A DNA stretch of 53,254 nucleotides from an uncultured Eubacteriales bacterium (GTDB taxonomy: Bacteria > Bacillota > Clostridia > Christensenellales > Aristaeellaceae). Made by a program: the position numbers and the translations under genes. The notes beneath the pieces are model-generated. The model was not told the DNA's origin. It worked only from the letters and a program-made list of their open reading frames with translations, and made no database searches. This document shows positions 1-7,100 of this stretch, piece after piece (the first letter of the stretch is position 1; every line of letters begins with the position of its first letter). The stretch covers positions 1 through 53,254 of the forward strand of contig OMYT01000034.1 of assembly GCA_900315315.1 (NCBI GenBank), in the 5' to 3' direction.

Positions 1-61
1 ATATCTGGGAGCGAGCGGCGTGTCACCTGCTGCCCATTCCGCATATTCAACTGACGGATGT

Positions 62-433
62 TTATGCACCAAACTCACCCGCCATAATCTTCAGCAGCGG
101 ATCGTCGCCTTCCTCGTCCCGGTCAGCTGCAAGCTCCCTCAGGATCTTTATCAGGGTCTGCGCTGTATTGTTGGCGGCAGTCGTTGTCTTGTTGTACTCC
201 CCGATAGCCGGATGCGTATACACGTTCTCGCGGCCTTTGACGTACTCTTTTGTTACCAGAGTGCCGTCCGCCTCGATGACCTTTTCCAGTTCGTTCAGGA
301 TGTTGATCTGGACCAGGTACCGCTTGAACGTAGTCACGAACATGAAGTTCCCCTGAGCGCCGTAGTGCTCTGCTATCTCCAGTATCTTACCGGCTTGTGC
401 TTCCAGTGAAGCTGTTCCTTGTGTCTTTCCCAT
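62..433 (-). CDS. Terminase small subunit, P27 family (phage A)
   Basis: A 123-residue protein that would bind the packaging site and recruit the large terminase. The pattern of a variable N-terminus followed by helices carrying YLVQINILNELEKVI and YTHPAIGEYNKT resembles P27-type small terminases; this is recognition by eye. The ATG sits 6 nt after AAGGAGG. It lies downstream of an HNH endonuclease gene, the usual order in cos-type Firmicutes phages, and the large terminase should follow to the left of the window. A second, different P27-like gene lies at the other end of the window, which argues for two phages. Confidence 0.75.
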   Translation of the reverse strand: MGKTQGTASLEAQAGKILEIAEHYGAQGNFMFVTTFKRYLVQINILNELEKVIEADGTLVTKEYVKGRENVYTHPAIGEYNKTTTAANNTAQTLIKILRELAADRDEEGDDPLLKIMAGEFGA

Positions 434-462
434 GCTTAACCTCCTTCAAATGGCAGTGTCTT

Positions 463-487
463 GGGTGTCCAAAAATTTTTGGGTGTC
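463..487. other. Palindrome upstream of terS, candidate packaging (cos) region
   Basis: The 134-nt gap between the HNH and TerS genes holds the heptamer GGGTGTC twice, flanking the palindrome CCAAAAATTTTTGG. A very GC-rich stretch follows (about 515-560). The spot between HNH and TerS is where cohesive-end sites often lie in HK97-like phages. No cut site can be seen from the sequence alone. Confidence 0.35.
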
Positions 488-567
488 GATTCTGTGTAAA
501 AAGAGGAGCGGCCGTACATCGCGCCCCGCCCCGCCCGCGTGCCCTCGCACCCAGGGGGTACTGCGGT

Positions 568-972
568 TCACCCCGTGGCCTCCGCCGCCCGCTGTTCCTG
601 TTCCGCTGCGATCGCCAACAGTTCGTCGCGTGGAATGTATCCGCTCTCTGCAAGCTCGTGGTGCATCGTGCAGAGTGATATGAGGTTGGACGGGTCAAGG
701 CCCCGGTCAGGATCCTCCTCCAGTGGAATGATATGATGGACTGATATGTTAGTCCATGTCAGTTGTTGGTTCGTCAAATACAGCTGACGAAAGCAAACCT
801 GACAAAGATTATTATCTCTGTCTCTGATCTGTCTGCTCAGCTTTGTCCATGCCTGCTTGCGTCTGAACGCTGCAGCTTCCGTGTCTGACTGTGTGCGGAT
901 CCTCCGTGGACGCCGGCCGCAGTCGTATCGGGCGTCGTGGATGCGGCCGCAATGATTGCATGACTTCAGCAT
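568..972 (-). CDS. HNH endonuclease of the packaging module
   Basis: A 134-residue HNH nuclease. It has an N-terminal CNHCGRIHD zinc-knuckle-like motif, CQVCF in the middle and the HNH core VHHIIPLEEDPDRGLDPSNL followed by LCTMHHE. The ATG at 972 was chosen over an upstream in-frame start because AAGGAG lies 8 nt before it. In HK97-like phages the HNH protein beside TerS helps the terminase cut cos DNA; by position the same role is inferred here. It is unrelated in sequence to the two AP2-type HNH proteins elsewhere in the window. Confidence 0.85.
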   Translation of the reverse strand: MLKSCNHCGRIHDARYDCGRRPRRIRTQSDTEAAAFRRKQAWTKLSRQIRDRDNNLCQVCFRQLYLTNQQLTWTNISVHHIIPLEEDPDRGLDPSNLISLCTMHHELAESGYIPRDELLAIAAEQEQRAAEATG

Positions 973-1112
973 AGTGTCCACTCCTTTGGTTACTTTTGGG
1001 CATAGAAAAAGCGCCAGCATTTTCATGACTGACGCTAATTCCGATAGGAGGTTTATCCTTAATACCCGATCTTAGCATAGCACGGATTGGGCATAGGCAC
1101 AAGAGTGTCATC

Positions 1113-1149
1113 AGTTACATTTTGTGCACCTGAGTTACATTTCGTGCAC
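1113..1149. repeat. Two 17-bp direct repeats at 20-bp spacing
   Basis: The plus strand reads AGTTACATTT(T/C)GTGCAC twice, at 1113-1129 and 1133-1149. There is one mismatch, and the start-to-start distance is exactly 20 bp, about two helical turns. A partial third copy (TTTGTACACC) follows. The repeats lie in the noncoding gap between the sigma-like activator and the HNH/TerS genes, so they could bind the activator ahead of the late operon. Confidence 0.6.
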
Positions 1150-1165
1150 TTTTGTACACCTCTTT

Positions 1166-1636
1166 TTAAATGTACTGGTATAATTTCTGCAGGGCAAAGC
1201 CGTGGACCTTCTGCACGTAGCGCTTGGTATACTTGATAGTGTCAGCTATCTCATCGAAGTCCCTGATTCCGTAGCCGTCCTTCAGTTGGATGTATCGAAG
1301 TGATATTACATCTCGTTCCACGCTGTCCAGTTCCTCCAGTGCTGAAGTAATCTCGAAGTATATATCAAACAACTGCTTCTTTGCCCTGATGACTTTCGAC
1401 AGAACATTATCCCTCGATACCATCAGGTTACTGAGATCCGCGATGTTCCCGCTGGCAGCAGGCATTCCGTCGTAGGTGATGGCGCCGGCTGATTCCTGGA
1501 TGGAAACCAGTTCAGCGTACTCCCCTTCCAGTCGCTGCAGGTTCAGTTTGGCTCTGCGGTACCTCCACAGCCATTCCTTGACTTCGGTGTTCGCCTGCTT
1601 CTGGGCTTCTGATTCATTTATCGTGATCGTTGCCAT
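1166..1636 (-). CDS. Sigma-70 region-4-like phage activator (ArpU/RinA/DUF1492 type)
   Basis: A 156-residue protein. The first 100 residues are helical and charged. The C-terminus has the pattern ERDVISLRYIQLKDGYGIRDF, then DEIADTIKYTKRYVQKVHGFALQKL, which matches sigma region 4 helix-turn-helix segments in late-gene activators of Firmicutes phages. It is the last gene before the HNH/terminase block, so it probably switches on late transcription. The repeats at 1113-1149 just downstream are candidate targets. Confidence 0.7.
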   Translation of the reverse strand: MATITINESEAQKQANTEVKEWLWRYRRAKLNLQRLEGEYAELVSIQESAGAITYDGMPAASGNIADLSNLMVSRDNVLSKVIRAKKQLFDIYFEITSALEELDSVERDVISLRYIQLKDGYGIRDFDEIADTIKYTKRYVQKVHGFALQKLYQYI

Positions 1637-1889
1637 CGGTCTTCACCGCCTTCTCGATGATCTTGTCTTCTTCACGCTTGTAATGGTTATACTGGCGTTT
1701 CGACAGGATCAGGTATGTGGTCGGCTGTTCCAGTGCTGCGATCACAGAGGCAAGCACGCCAACACGCTCCTTTGGGATCTCATGAACCTGCGTCAGAAGC
1801 ATGTATGCCTCCAGATCCGGAACGATCACCATGTTGGCCTTGTCCATGTCCAGCTGGTGGCGGATCATCGCCGCGTCAAACAGGCTCAT
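1614..1889 (-). CDS. Hypothetical phage protein
   Basis: 91 residues, mostly helical, with no motif I recognise. It overlaps the activator gene by 23 nt and the upstream gene by 14 nt, so translation is probably coupled. The charged C-terminus (KREEDKIIEKAVKTDGNDHDK-like) suggests a soluble small protein. Confidence 0.65.
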   Translation of the reverse strand: MSLFDAAMIRHQLDMDKANMVIVPDLEAYMLLTQVHEIPKERVGVLASVIAALEQPTTYLILSKRQYNHYKREEDKIIEKAVKTDGNDHDK

Positions 1890-2274
1890 CGCTGTTCACC
1901 GTCGTGCGGTCCACCATCAGGCGGTCGAAAACCTCGTAGTCTTCTGCCTGTGCGGTCTCGCAGTAGATCCTGTCAATGTTGTATTCCGCTTCCGGTATCT
2001 GGTGCAAGTTGACGTCCGCTTCCTTGTTTGCCAGTTCGGTTATCTCTTTCAAAAACTCGTCATAGTTCGGCGAATCCAGACGGACCACAAGCCTGCCGGC
2101 TTCCTCGGTGCCGTACCTGCGGAAGATGTTGTCACGCACTTCCACGAAGGCAGCTGCATCATCCCGGATCGCCAGCTTGGTCTTTGCGACAGCCAGACCT
2201 TCTTTCCCGGTCAGACCGGACAGCCTGGTCAGCGCCTCATACAATCTGCTGATATCTCCGTTTTTCAGTTTCAT
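1876..2274 (-). CDS. Hypothetical protein, DUF1617-like
   Basis: 132 residues starting MKLKNGDISRLYEALTRL, a start typical of the phage DUF1617 family (assignment from memory). The ATG at 2274 has AGGAGG upstream; an in-frame extension to 2325 lacks a site. It is cytoplasmic, helical and of unknown function. It is the first gene after the tRNA. Confidence 0.65.
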   Translation of the reverse strand: MKLKNGDISRLYEALTRLSGLTGKEGLAVAKTKLAIRDDAAAFVEVRDNIFRRYGTEEAGRLVVRLDSPNYDEFLKEITELANKEADVNLHQIPEAEYNIDRIYCETAQAEDYEVFDRLMVDRTTVNSDEPV

Positions 2275-2382
2275 GATTCCATACCTCCTAAAGTAAGAAC
2301 GGCAGTTTTTATCCGGAACTGCCAAACCGGGAACATAAGGAGAAAAAATGAAAGATGAAAAGTATGTGTTAAGGTTCCAGAA

Positions 2383-2456
2383 TAGCGGGAACAGGATTTG
2401 AACCTGTGACCTTCGGGGTATGAACCCAACGAGCTACCGGACTGCTCTATCCCGCG
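2383..2456 (-). tRNA. tRNA-Met(CAT), initiator-type (fMet-like)
   Basis: A 74-nt cloverleaf on the minus strand. The anticodon loop is TTCATAC. Three bacterial initiator marks are visible: three consecutive G:C pairs in the anticodon stem (TTGGG/CCCGA), A11:U24 in the D stem (GAGC/GCTC), and an unpaired first position (C1 opposite U72; the usual initiator mismatch is C1-A72). The T arm ACAGG-TTCAAAT-CCTGT is intact. The 3' CCA is not encoded. Confidence 0.9.
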
Positions 2457-2572
2457 ATGATGTGCGGGACGGCCTTATGGGGAACCGCCCCGCGCCCCTG
2501 GTAGTCAGGGAGAAAGGAGCCATCATATGAAAAAAACATACCTCAGCAACTTCATTGTAGCACATGTCCGTT

Positions 2573-2749
2573 TTATTGTACAGTGATTTCTTCCCAATAA
2601 TGCGGGATAGTCAGGTGCATGGTGCAGTTAGTCTTATCGAATACGCACCCCGTGCAGTCTCCGTCTTTGTTCCGGCAGTATTTCCGCAGCGTGTTGTAGG
2701 CGTCAACTGCTTCCTCATCGCTGATCTCCGTGCTTACGATCTCGATCAT
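2573..2749 (-). CDS. Hypothetical small Cys-containing protein
   Basis: 58 residues from MIEIVSTEISDEEAVDAYNT. Four cysteines, in CRNKDGDCTGC and a later NCTMHL, could bind zinc. The start at 2749 follows a GGAGGGGGTGG purine run. The function is unknown. It overlaps the next upstream gene, and similar Cys-rich proteins are common in early operons of gut Firmicutes phages. Confidence 0.6.
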   Translation of the reverse strand: MIEIVSTEISDEEAVDAYNTLRKYCRNKDGDCTGCVFDKTNCTMHLTIPHYWEEITVQ

Positions 2750-2876
2750 CTCTCTTCCACCCCCTCCCGTCACAGCGTGGATTGTCGTCCGGCTCGACTC
2801 GATAGCCATTGAAGTCGCAGATCCCGTCATCAAAATTAATGCAGTTCCCGCAGCGTTTCTTGTATTCGTCGGTCAA
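2715..2876 (-). CDS. Hypothetical small zinc-finger-like protein
   Basis: 53 residues starting at a TTG that overlaps the previous stop (TTGA), with GGAGG 8 nt upstream. The CGNCINFDDGICDFNGY pattern gives a CxxC plus one C, with another Cys near PRCDG, a likely zinc knuckle. A longer in-frame ORF to 2972 lies inside the upstream gene and is less likely. Confidence 0.55.
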   Translation of the reverse strand: MTDEYKKRCGNCINFDDGICDFNGYRVEPDDNPRCDGRGWKRDDRDRKHGDQR

Positions 2877-3178
2877 GTGAATCGCCTCCCTCCGTTGCAG
2901 TCGTCCGGCGGTTTCGGTTTTCCTTTGTTGTTTGCAGCAGCATTCAGGACCTGGATCCGAACCTTGTCCCATTCACGGTACAGGTCTGCCATGGTACTTT
3001 CTTTGGTTTCCAGGTACTTTTCGTCCGGTTCAGCGTTCTCAGCTTCCGGGAACAGGTGCCTCCAGACTCCCTTGACCGTGTTGTAATGCACCCCTGTCCG
3101 CCTTGCAACGTCCGCCAGAGACATCCCGGACCGCAGGAGCTCCTCCACTTCCTGCTTTTTCATTTCTGAGGCTTTCAT
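2873..3178 (-). CDS. HTH-domain protein
   Basis: 101 residues. Residues 10-40 (EVEELLRSGMSLADVARRTG then VHYNTVKGVWRHL) form a clear resolvase/homeodomain-like helix-turn-helix. The C-terminal half is charged. It is probably a small DNA-binding regulator of the phage operon; its target is unknown. Confidence 0.7.
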   Translation of the reverse strand: MKASEMKKQEVEELLRSGMSLADVARRTGVHYNTVKGVWRHLFPEAENAEPDEKYLETKESTMADLYREWDKVRIQVLNAAANNKGKPKPPDDCNGGRRFT

Positions 3179-3262
3179 TTAGTCGTCTCCCTTCCAGGCA
3201 TCGTACAGGAGGACGAAGAAACAGATTCCAGCGATGACGCCCAAAATCTTAATCTCCCACAT
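3179..3262 (-). CDS. 27-residue membrane peptide
   Basis: The ORF starts MWEIKILGVIAGICFFVLLY, a single transmembrane helix, and ends in a short charged tail (DAWKGDD). GAGGAGG lies just before the ATG, and the stop abuts the start of the HTH gene (TAAATG). Good translation signals support it despite its size. Its role is unknown. Confidence 0.55.
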   Translation of the reverse strand: MWEIKILGVIAGICFFVLLYDAWKGDD

Positions 3263-3383
3263 CGTTTTCCTCCTCAATCTGTTCCTTCAGTGCGTCCACT
3301 GCGATTCGGATCGCATCCGCAAGGTCGCCCTTGATATCTTTGGTGAGTGATTCCAGCATGTAGACTGCTTCCTGTTTGGTCAT
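3249..3383 (-). CDS. Hypothetical 44-residue helical protein
   Basis: It begins MTKQEAVYMLESLTKDIKG and continues as one amphipathic acidic helix (ALKEQIEEEN). The ATG overlaps the TGA of the upstream gene, and its end overlaps the membrane peptide gene. It resembles the small 'LxxALxxLK' helical proteins common in these operons. No function is known. Confidence 0.5.
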   Translation of the reverse strand: MTKQEAVYMLESLTKDIKGDLADAIRIAVDALKEQIEEENDVGD

Positions 3384-3550
3384 TTTTTATCGCCTCCGAA
3401 GCTGATGATCTCTGTTTTCGGGTGACCGCAGTATATGCACTCGTTGTCGAACCTGTAGAACTGTTCGCCCTTGTCTTCGAAGACTAAAGTGGACTGCTCT
3501 TTGGTCTTGTCGTATTTGTGGAGTCCGAAGATGCATCTGATTTTTCTCAT
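3380..3550 (-). CDS. Hypothetical 56-residue Cys-containing protein
   Basis: It starts MRKIRCIFGLHKYDKTKEQ and has NECIYCGHPKTE, a CxxC zinc knuckle. The start overlaps the end of the upstream gene (ATGA) and the stop overlaps the next start. A different frame here is open for 85 codons but has no protein-like composition. Confidence 0.55.
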   Translation of the reverse strand: MRKIRCIFGLHKYDKTKEQSTLVFEDKGEQFYRFDNECIYCGHPKTEIISFGGDKK

Positions 3551-4302
3551 TCTTCCCGCCTTTCTGCCGAAGCGCAGAAATAATCTCCATCAAGATATTC
3601 GCTCTCGTCAGGAAACCAGACATCGCAATATTTGCATTCACCACCAGTTGTCATGTGAGCAAATTTGCATTCTTTGCAGTGAATGATATCTGACGCTGTG
3701 GATGAGATAAAATATTCCTTCAGATATTGCGACATTACTTTCGGATTATATGTGCCATACCCTACATATGTTTCGCCGTTTTCGATGTATTTGATGGAAT
3801 AATACGGTTTTCCCTTATATTCCTTATATGTACATAGTTCTGGGTCTGGATATTCCACAACCAATTCGACAAATGTTCTTGCGGATTTTGGATGTATCTC
3901 TGCCTGTGCATATTTACACAGAAGTGCATTATCCACGATGGACAAGCATCGTTTGTGGCAGTATTCCTTGATCTGTTCAAGTGTTGGCTCAGGCTGTATG
4001 GATGGCAGTGATTTCAATCGCTTTTCTAAGCCTTTAAATGACCCGCAAATCAAACCGTCATACCAATCCTTTGCTGCATCAATCGCCGCCTGTCTGCTTA
4101 TCGGGTCATTTGTGTCGGGGACATCTTTCTCCCTCCGCTCTTTCAGTTCTTTCAACCATCCAGCAAGCTGTCTGTGTTTGGCGGCACATACAACGCACTC
4201 ATCAGCATATTTATCCTGCTCCTGCAAACGTGCTTCATTTCCTTCATCGTATTTTAATTCTGCTATCTCTTCACAATGTTTAATCGCTTCTTCCAGTGTC
4301 AT
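3547..4302 (-). CDS. Hypothetical protein with C-terminal zinc ribbon
   Basis: 251 residues from MTLEEAIKHCEEIAELKYDE, with GGAGG upstream of the ATG. The N-terminal third is helical and ends in ISRQAAIDAAKDWYDG, a segment recurrent in gut Firmicutes phage proteins. The C-terminus has CKECKFAHMTTGGECKYC, a probable four-Cys zinc site, followed by a segment ending FCASAERREE. The function is unknown. Confidence 0.6.
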   Translation of the reverse strand: MTLEEAIKHCEEIAELKYDEGNEARLQEQDKYADECVVCAAKHRQLAGWLKELKERREKDVPDTNDPISRQAAIDAAKDWYDGLICGSFKGLEKRLKSLPSIQPEPTLEQIKEYCHKRCLSIVDNALLCKYAQAEIHPKSARTFVELVVEYPDPELCTYKEYKGKPYYSIKYIENGETYVGYGTYNPKVMSQYLKEYFISSTASDIIHCKECKFAHMTTGGECKYCDVWFPDESEYLDGDYFCASAERREE

Positions 4303-4571
4303 CACTCGTCCTCCGTCCAATCAATAGCCTGACCACATTTCTGACAATACAACCTTGTTGGATGCATGTTCCCTATCCCAGATAACTGTCTGCCGCAAAC
4401 AGCACACCTTTTTGTCGAAGTTGTTATCCTGACTTTCTTCGGTATCTGTTTTTCCAGTGCTTCAAGAGCCATCTTTATACTCTCCACAATCACCGTGAAA
4501 TCTATTATTCCAGGGTCATCATAAATCTGTAGCAATTTTTCAAGGTTCATTCTGGCTTCTTCATTCGTCAT
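4302..4571 (-). CDS. Hypothetical protein with rubredoxin-like CxxC pairs
   Basis: 89 residues from MTNEEARMNLEKLLQIYDD. A helical N-terminus is followed by RCAVCGRQL and YCQKCGQAI, a two-CxxC zinc ribbon. The stop overlaps the start of the downstream gene. Its role is unknown, possibly nucleic-acid or protein binding. Confidence 0.6.
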   Translation of the reverse strand: MTNEEARMNLEKLLQIYDDPGIIDFTVIVESIKMALEALEKQIPKKVRITTSTKRCAVCGRQLSGIGNMHPTRLYCQKCGQAIDWTEDE

Positions 4572-4707
4572 CTGTTTCTCTCCCATTCCACGGGCAGTCA
4601 TTACATGCCCAGACATATTCCTGAGTCTCTTCGTCCCAGTAGTAATCGTCACCATATCCGGTACATTCATAGCAGCGGTCGTTGTCTTCATCTGGAATAC
4701 TCATCAT
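4561..4707 (-). CDS. Hypothetical 48-residue acidic CxxC protein
   Basis: It begins MMSIPDEDNDRCYECTGYGD and ends near CNDCPWNGRETDDE. Two CxxC pairs about 30 residues apart form a likely zinc ribbon. It overlaps the upstream gene by ATGA and the downstream gene by 11 nt. It is read in a different frame from a longer open frame that lacks a start signal. Confidence 0.5.
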   Translation of the reverse strand: MMSIPDEDNDRCYECTGYGDDYYWDEETQEYVWACNDCPWNGRETDDE

Positions 4708-4910
4708 TCACTCTCCTGTTCCTCCACTCTCATCACATACTGCTTACCTTCATATTCAAAACGGCACTCCTTCTTGTTCAGAAGCAGAAAACCTATAACG
4801 GAATCTATGGCTTCTTTTGTGACTTCGCTCTTGTCTTTCCACTCACCATGCTTTTTAAACGTTCCTGCGTAGATTCCAAACACGCCCAAGCCTACATGAT
4901 AATCACTCAT
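4704..4910 (-). CDS. Hypothetical phage protein
   Basis: 68 residues with mixed alpha/beta composition (SDYHVGLGVFGIYAGTF, then CRFEYEGKQYVMRVEE). There is no recognised motif. It is coupled to both neighbours through 4-nt overlaps. Confidence 0.55.
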   Translation of the reverse strand: MSDYHVGLGVFGIYAGTFKKHGEWKDKSEVTKEAIDSVIGFLLLNKKECRFEYEGKQYVMRVEEQESE

Positions 4911-5053
4911 CCTTCACCCTCCTGCTCCTCTGGCTTGTTCTGCTCATACACGCTCTTCAGGCTCTCAAGCATCTTACAGAGAACAATGTACTTCGCTTTG
5001 GTCTCAATAAGCTCGTCATACAATCTGCGCTTGATTTTCACATACTCACTCAT
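4907..5053 (-). CDS. Hypothetical small helical protein
   Basis: 48 residues from MSEYVKIKRRLYDELIETKA, one long charged helix. The start at 5053 follows GGAGGGCGAG and overlaps the upstream stop. No function can be assigned. Confidence 0.5.
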   Translation of the reverse strand: MSEYVKIKRRLYDELIETKAKYIVLCKMLESLKSVYEQNKPEEQEGEG

Positions 5054-5238
5054 CACTCGCCCTCCGCACCATTGAATGTCGCAACCTTGAGCAACGCCAA
5101 AATCCATTCCGCAGTTGCCCTCAACGTTTCATCTGGTTCTTGCCCCGCAGATCTGGCATAATCCCTAATCTCAAAAAGGATATGCGTTAAAAACTCCTGC
5201 TTACGCTCCTCTTCTGTTGGTTCTCTTAATTCTTCCAT
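5053..5238 (-). CDS. Hypothetical small helical protein
   Basis: 61 residues from MEELREPTEEERKQEFLTHI, acidic and helical. The start overlaps the C-terminal coding end of the upstream zinc protein and follows a GGAGGACG purine run. Its function is unknown. Confidence 0.5.
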   Translation of the reverse strand: MEELREPTEEERKQEFLTHILFEIRDYARSAGQEPDETLRATAEWILALLKVATFNGAEGE

Positions 5239-5660
5239 CCTTCGTCCTCCGCTTTCTCCCTGCACTTCCAGATTTCGTAGTATCCCTTTTTTCCTGACTT
5301 ATACAGTTCATGAATTTTAAAAAACTCATCCATCATGTCAATGCAGTATGTTTCATCATCATCGCAGTCCTCATACTCCTTGTTCCATTTAGGACAATCT
5401 GGACAGATAAATCTCTGACATACTTCCCGGCATCCATCCTGAAAATCCTGATCGGACATTCCATCATCAGGATCTACATAGTCCCATATGGCAGATGCTA
5501 CCCGACCACAGGACAGATGATTATGCCATTCAAATATCGTCCCTTCCCAGATGTTCTTTGACCATTCGTACTGTTCGCCTTTTTCGATGGTCTGCCCACA
5601 GTAGTCGCAGGTGTGCGATTTTCTGGCTGTTCTGATTTTTCTGTCAAGCTGTTCGCTCAT
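5226..5660 (-). CDS. Zinc-ribbon phage protein
   Basis: 144 residues. The N-terminal HTCDYCGQTIEKGEQYEW, followed by WHNHLSC, resembles zinc-binding motifs of phage 'HNH-less' zinc-finger proteins. A second Cys cluster (CQRFICPDCPKW, then CDDDETYC) lies mid-protein. It is probably a soluble metal-binding protein of unknown role. Confidence 0.6.
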   Translation of the reverse strand: MSEQLDRKIRTARKSHTCDYCGQTIEKGEQYEWSKNIWEGTIFEWHNHLSCGRVASAIWDYVDPDDGMSDQDFQDGCREVCQRFICPDCPKWNKEYEDCDDDETYCIDMMDEFFKIHELYKSGKKGYYEIWKCREKAEDEGWKN

Positions 5661-5669
5661 TCGTTCACC

Positions 5670-6146
5670 TCACAGTTTTCCAGTCCGTGCATAGTCTGCT
5701 CGCATCTTTTCCAGATCGGCGCTGCTTACACTGTAACCACGGTTTATAGCAGGCTGATATTCGCCTTTTGCGATTCCGAAAGGCATTTCGACTTTTTTAT
5801 CGAATACCCACAGATGATACACATCACATACATCCACAAGATTCTTGCGTTTCGGGTATACTTCTATAGCGAATCTGTTTTCTCCAAAAAGCGTATCCTT
5901 GATTTCCTGTTTTTCTGCCCATGTGAATCCGCCAGTGCCGTCACATGTGCCTGTCCCTCTGCTGATGGTTACATGCTCTATATTGCCGAATTGCGTCCGT
6001 ATAAGCCTTGAACATACACAGATGTTGTTGTCATTATCTATCCAACATCTGTCCATATCCCCGTGCCATCCCGCACGGTTGCCACCTGTGTATAAGCCGA
6101 ATTTGTCCTTCAGCAGTTTCGGCGGGACTCCTTTTATGAAATTCAT
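5670..6146 (-). CDS. Hypothetical phage protein
   Basis: 158 residues. The N-terminus MNFIKGVPPKLLKDKFGLYT and the basic, aromatic middle (RTQFGNIEHVTISR, RKNLVDVCDVYHLWVF) suggest an alpha/beta fold, perhaps of the DUF7694 type; that is a guess. It ends with a helical YARTGKL tail. The reading frame is long and well started. Confidence 0.55.
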   Translation of the reverse strand: MNFIKGVPPKLLKDKFGLYTGGNRAGWHGDMDRCWIDNDNNICVCSRLIRTQFGNIEHVTISRGTGTCDGTGGFTWAEKQEIKDTLFGENRFAIEVYPKRKNLVDVCDVYHLWVFDKKVEMPFGIAKGEYQPAINRGYSVSSADLEKMRADYARTGKL

Positions 6147-6349
6147 CCACTCACCTCCCCCAGATAATCCAGTTCATAATCACGCATCTCCTGATCCGAC
6201 AGCTGGCGGTCGTAAATCAGTATGTCGTGGTATCGTCCGGTCATGTCGTCCTGTCGTTCGATAAAGCCGTTCATTGGCTGACAGAAGGGCGAAAAGCCTC
6301 TGAGTCTCATTCCGTATTTGTGCATTTGTGCATTTGTGCATTTGTGCAT
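6143..6349 (-). CDS. Hypothetical protein with an 8-bp repeat at its start
   Basis: 68 residues beginning MHKCTNAQMHKYGMRLRGF. The 5' end is four tandem copies of ATGCACAA, so start codons occur in all three frames. GAGGTG lies about 6 nt before the first ATG. The C-terminal HDILIYDRQLSDQEMRDYEL resembles the closing strand and helix of laminin-G-like (concanavalin) domains, so it may be a degraded or partial lectin-like domain. Confidence 0.5.
   Translation of the reverse strand: MHKCTNAQMHKYGMRLRGFSPFCQPMNGFIERQDDMTGRYHDILIYDRQLSDQEMRDYELDYLGEVSG
6318..6349. repeat. Tandem 8-bp repeat (TTGTGCAT)x4
   Basis: Four perfect copies of TTGTGCAT on the plus strand (ATGCACAA on the coding strand) cover the initiation region of the 6143-6349 gene. 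The unit length is not a multiple of three, so gain or loss of a unit would change which ATG is in frame. Confidence 0.85.
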
Positions 6350-6353
6350 GTGG

Positions 6354-6653
6354 TCACCTCTTCCTGTTCTTCTTCCTATAAGTTCTACGCGGGCCTTCTC
6401 CGTGCATTCGCAACCAGTTGTTTGATGGCAGTTTTCCATGTGTTATAAAATACAGCAATTCTGTACTCAGTCGGTTTGCTGTAAATTCAAATTCCTGTGG
6501 AGCCATTGTAATTGGATTCGGATCCCATGGATCTTCTAAGTAAGAATCATCAGAAATAATACTAAAATTCCTTACATCTCCTAATTTTATTTTCGTTCCA
6601 TCTGGTTCCAGAACATAAATCTCAGAAAGTTTTTGTGATTCTTTTGGTGGCAT
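6354..6653 (-). CDS. Hypothetical phage protein
   Basis: 99 residues. The N-terminus is beta-like (SEIYVLEPDGTKIKLGDVRN) and the C-terminus is strongly basic (RRTYRKKNRKR), which could bind nucleic acid. It probably belongs to a small uncharacterised phage family. Confidence 0.55.
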   Translation of the reverse strand: MPPKESQKLSEIYVLEPDGTKIKLGDVRNFSIISDDSYLEDPWDPNPITMAPQEFEFTANRLSTELLYFITHGKLPSNNWLRMHGEGPRRTYRKKNRKR

Positions 6654-6697
6654 TTGTTCACCCCTTTAAGTTGCGCTCACTTACTGTTAAGTTGCAG

Positions 6698-6943
6698 TTA
6701 AGTTTCCGGAATCACCTGATTCTCAAACTTCTTGTAAGCATCCAGATACCATTCTTTTTTATCGCCATTGTAAGTCAATTCGTAGTACATGCCATCAGGG
6801 AGCGTACTGGAAATCAGGTATTTCCAATTCTGCAAGACCTTGCATTTCCAGACTATATATGCTCCAAACTCAACAGTTGGATCTGACCAATCAAGATGCT
6901 CAGAAATGTAGTTCAATACTATGTTTATCGCTTTGTTATCCAA
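6698..6943 (-). CDS. DUF6275-like hypothetical protein
   Basis: 81 residues. The pattern VWKCKVLQNWKYLISSTLP followed by DGMYYELTYNGDKKEWYLDA matches a small family common in gut Firmicutes phages, which I recall as DUF6275. It is soluble and of unknown function. Confidence 0.65.
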   Translation of the reverse strand: MDNKAINIVLNYISEHLDWSDPTVEFGAYIVWKCKVLQNWKYLISSTLPDGMYYELTYNGDKKEWYLDAYKKFENQVIPET

Positions 6944-6945
6944 AT

Positions 6946-7086
6946 TTATTCCTCCTCCTCATATTCCTGACACTGTGGCAAGAATCCTGCCGCTGTTAGT
7001 TCTCTGTCGCTGACTGTTATTGTGTTCAGTTTGCATGTATCATCATCGTCATGATTTTTACACGACTCGCAGTAGCAATAAATCAT
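6946..7086 (-). CDS. Small Cys-rich protein, DUF1540-like
   Basis: 46 residues starting MIYCYCESCKNHDDDDTCKL. The C-x-C-x2-C-x7-C spacing looks like a DUF1540-type metal-binding motif. The start has an AGGTGATGGG site, and the acidic tail (EYEEEE) ends in TAA. Confidence 0.55.
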   Translation of the reverse strand: MIYCYCESCKNHDDDDTCKLNTITVSDRELTAAGFLPQCQEYEEEE

Positions 7087-7100
7087 CCCATCACCTCACA

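Noticed and set aside
2527-2586. Plus-strand 19-codon ORF after a perfect AGAAAGGAG site
   Set aside because: Good ribosome spacing, but it is alone on the plus strand, overlaps a minus-strand gene and has no promoter I can see. Probably chance.
3387-3644. 85-codon minus-strand ORF overlapping the 3380-3550 gene
   Set aside because: The alternative frame has a ribosome site, 4-nt overlaps with both neighbours and a CxxC motif; this longer one is Arg/Gln-rich and lacks a site.
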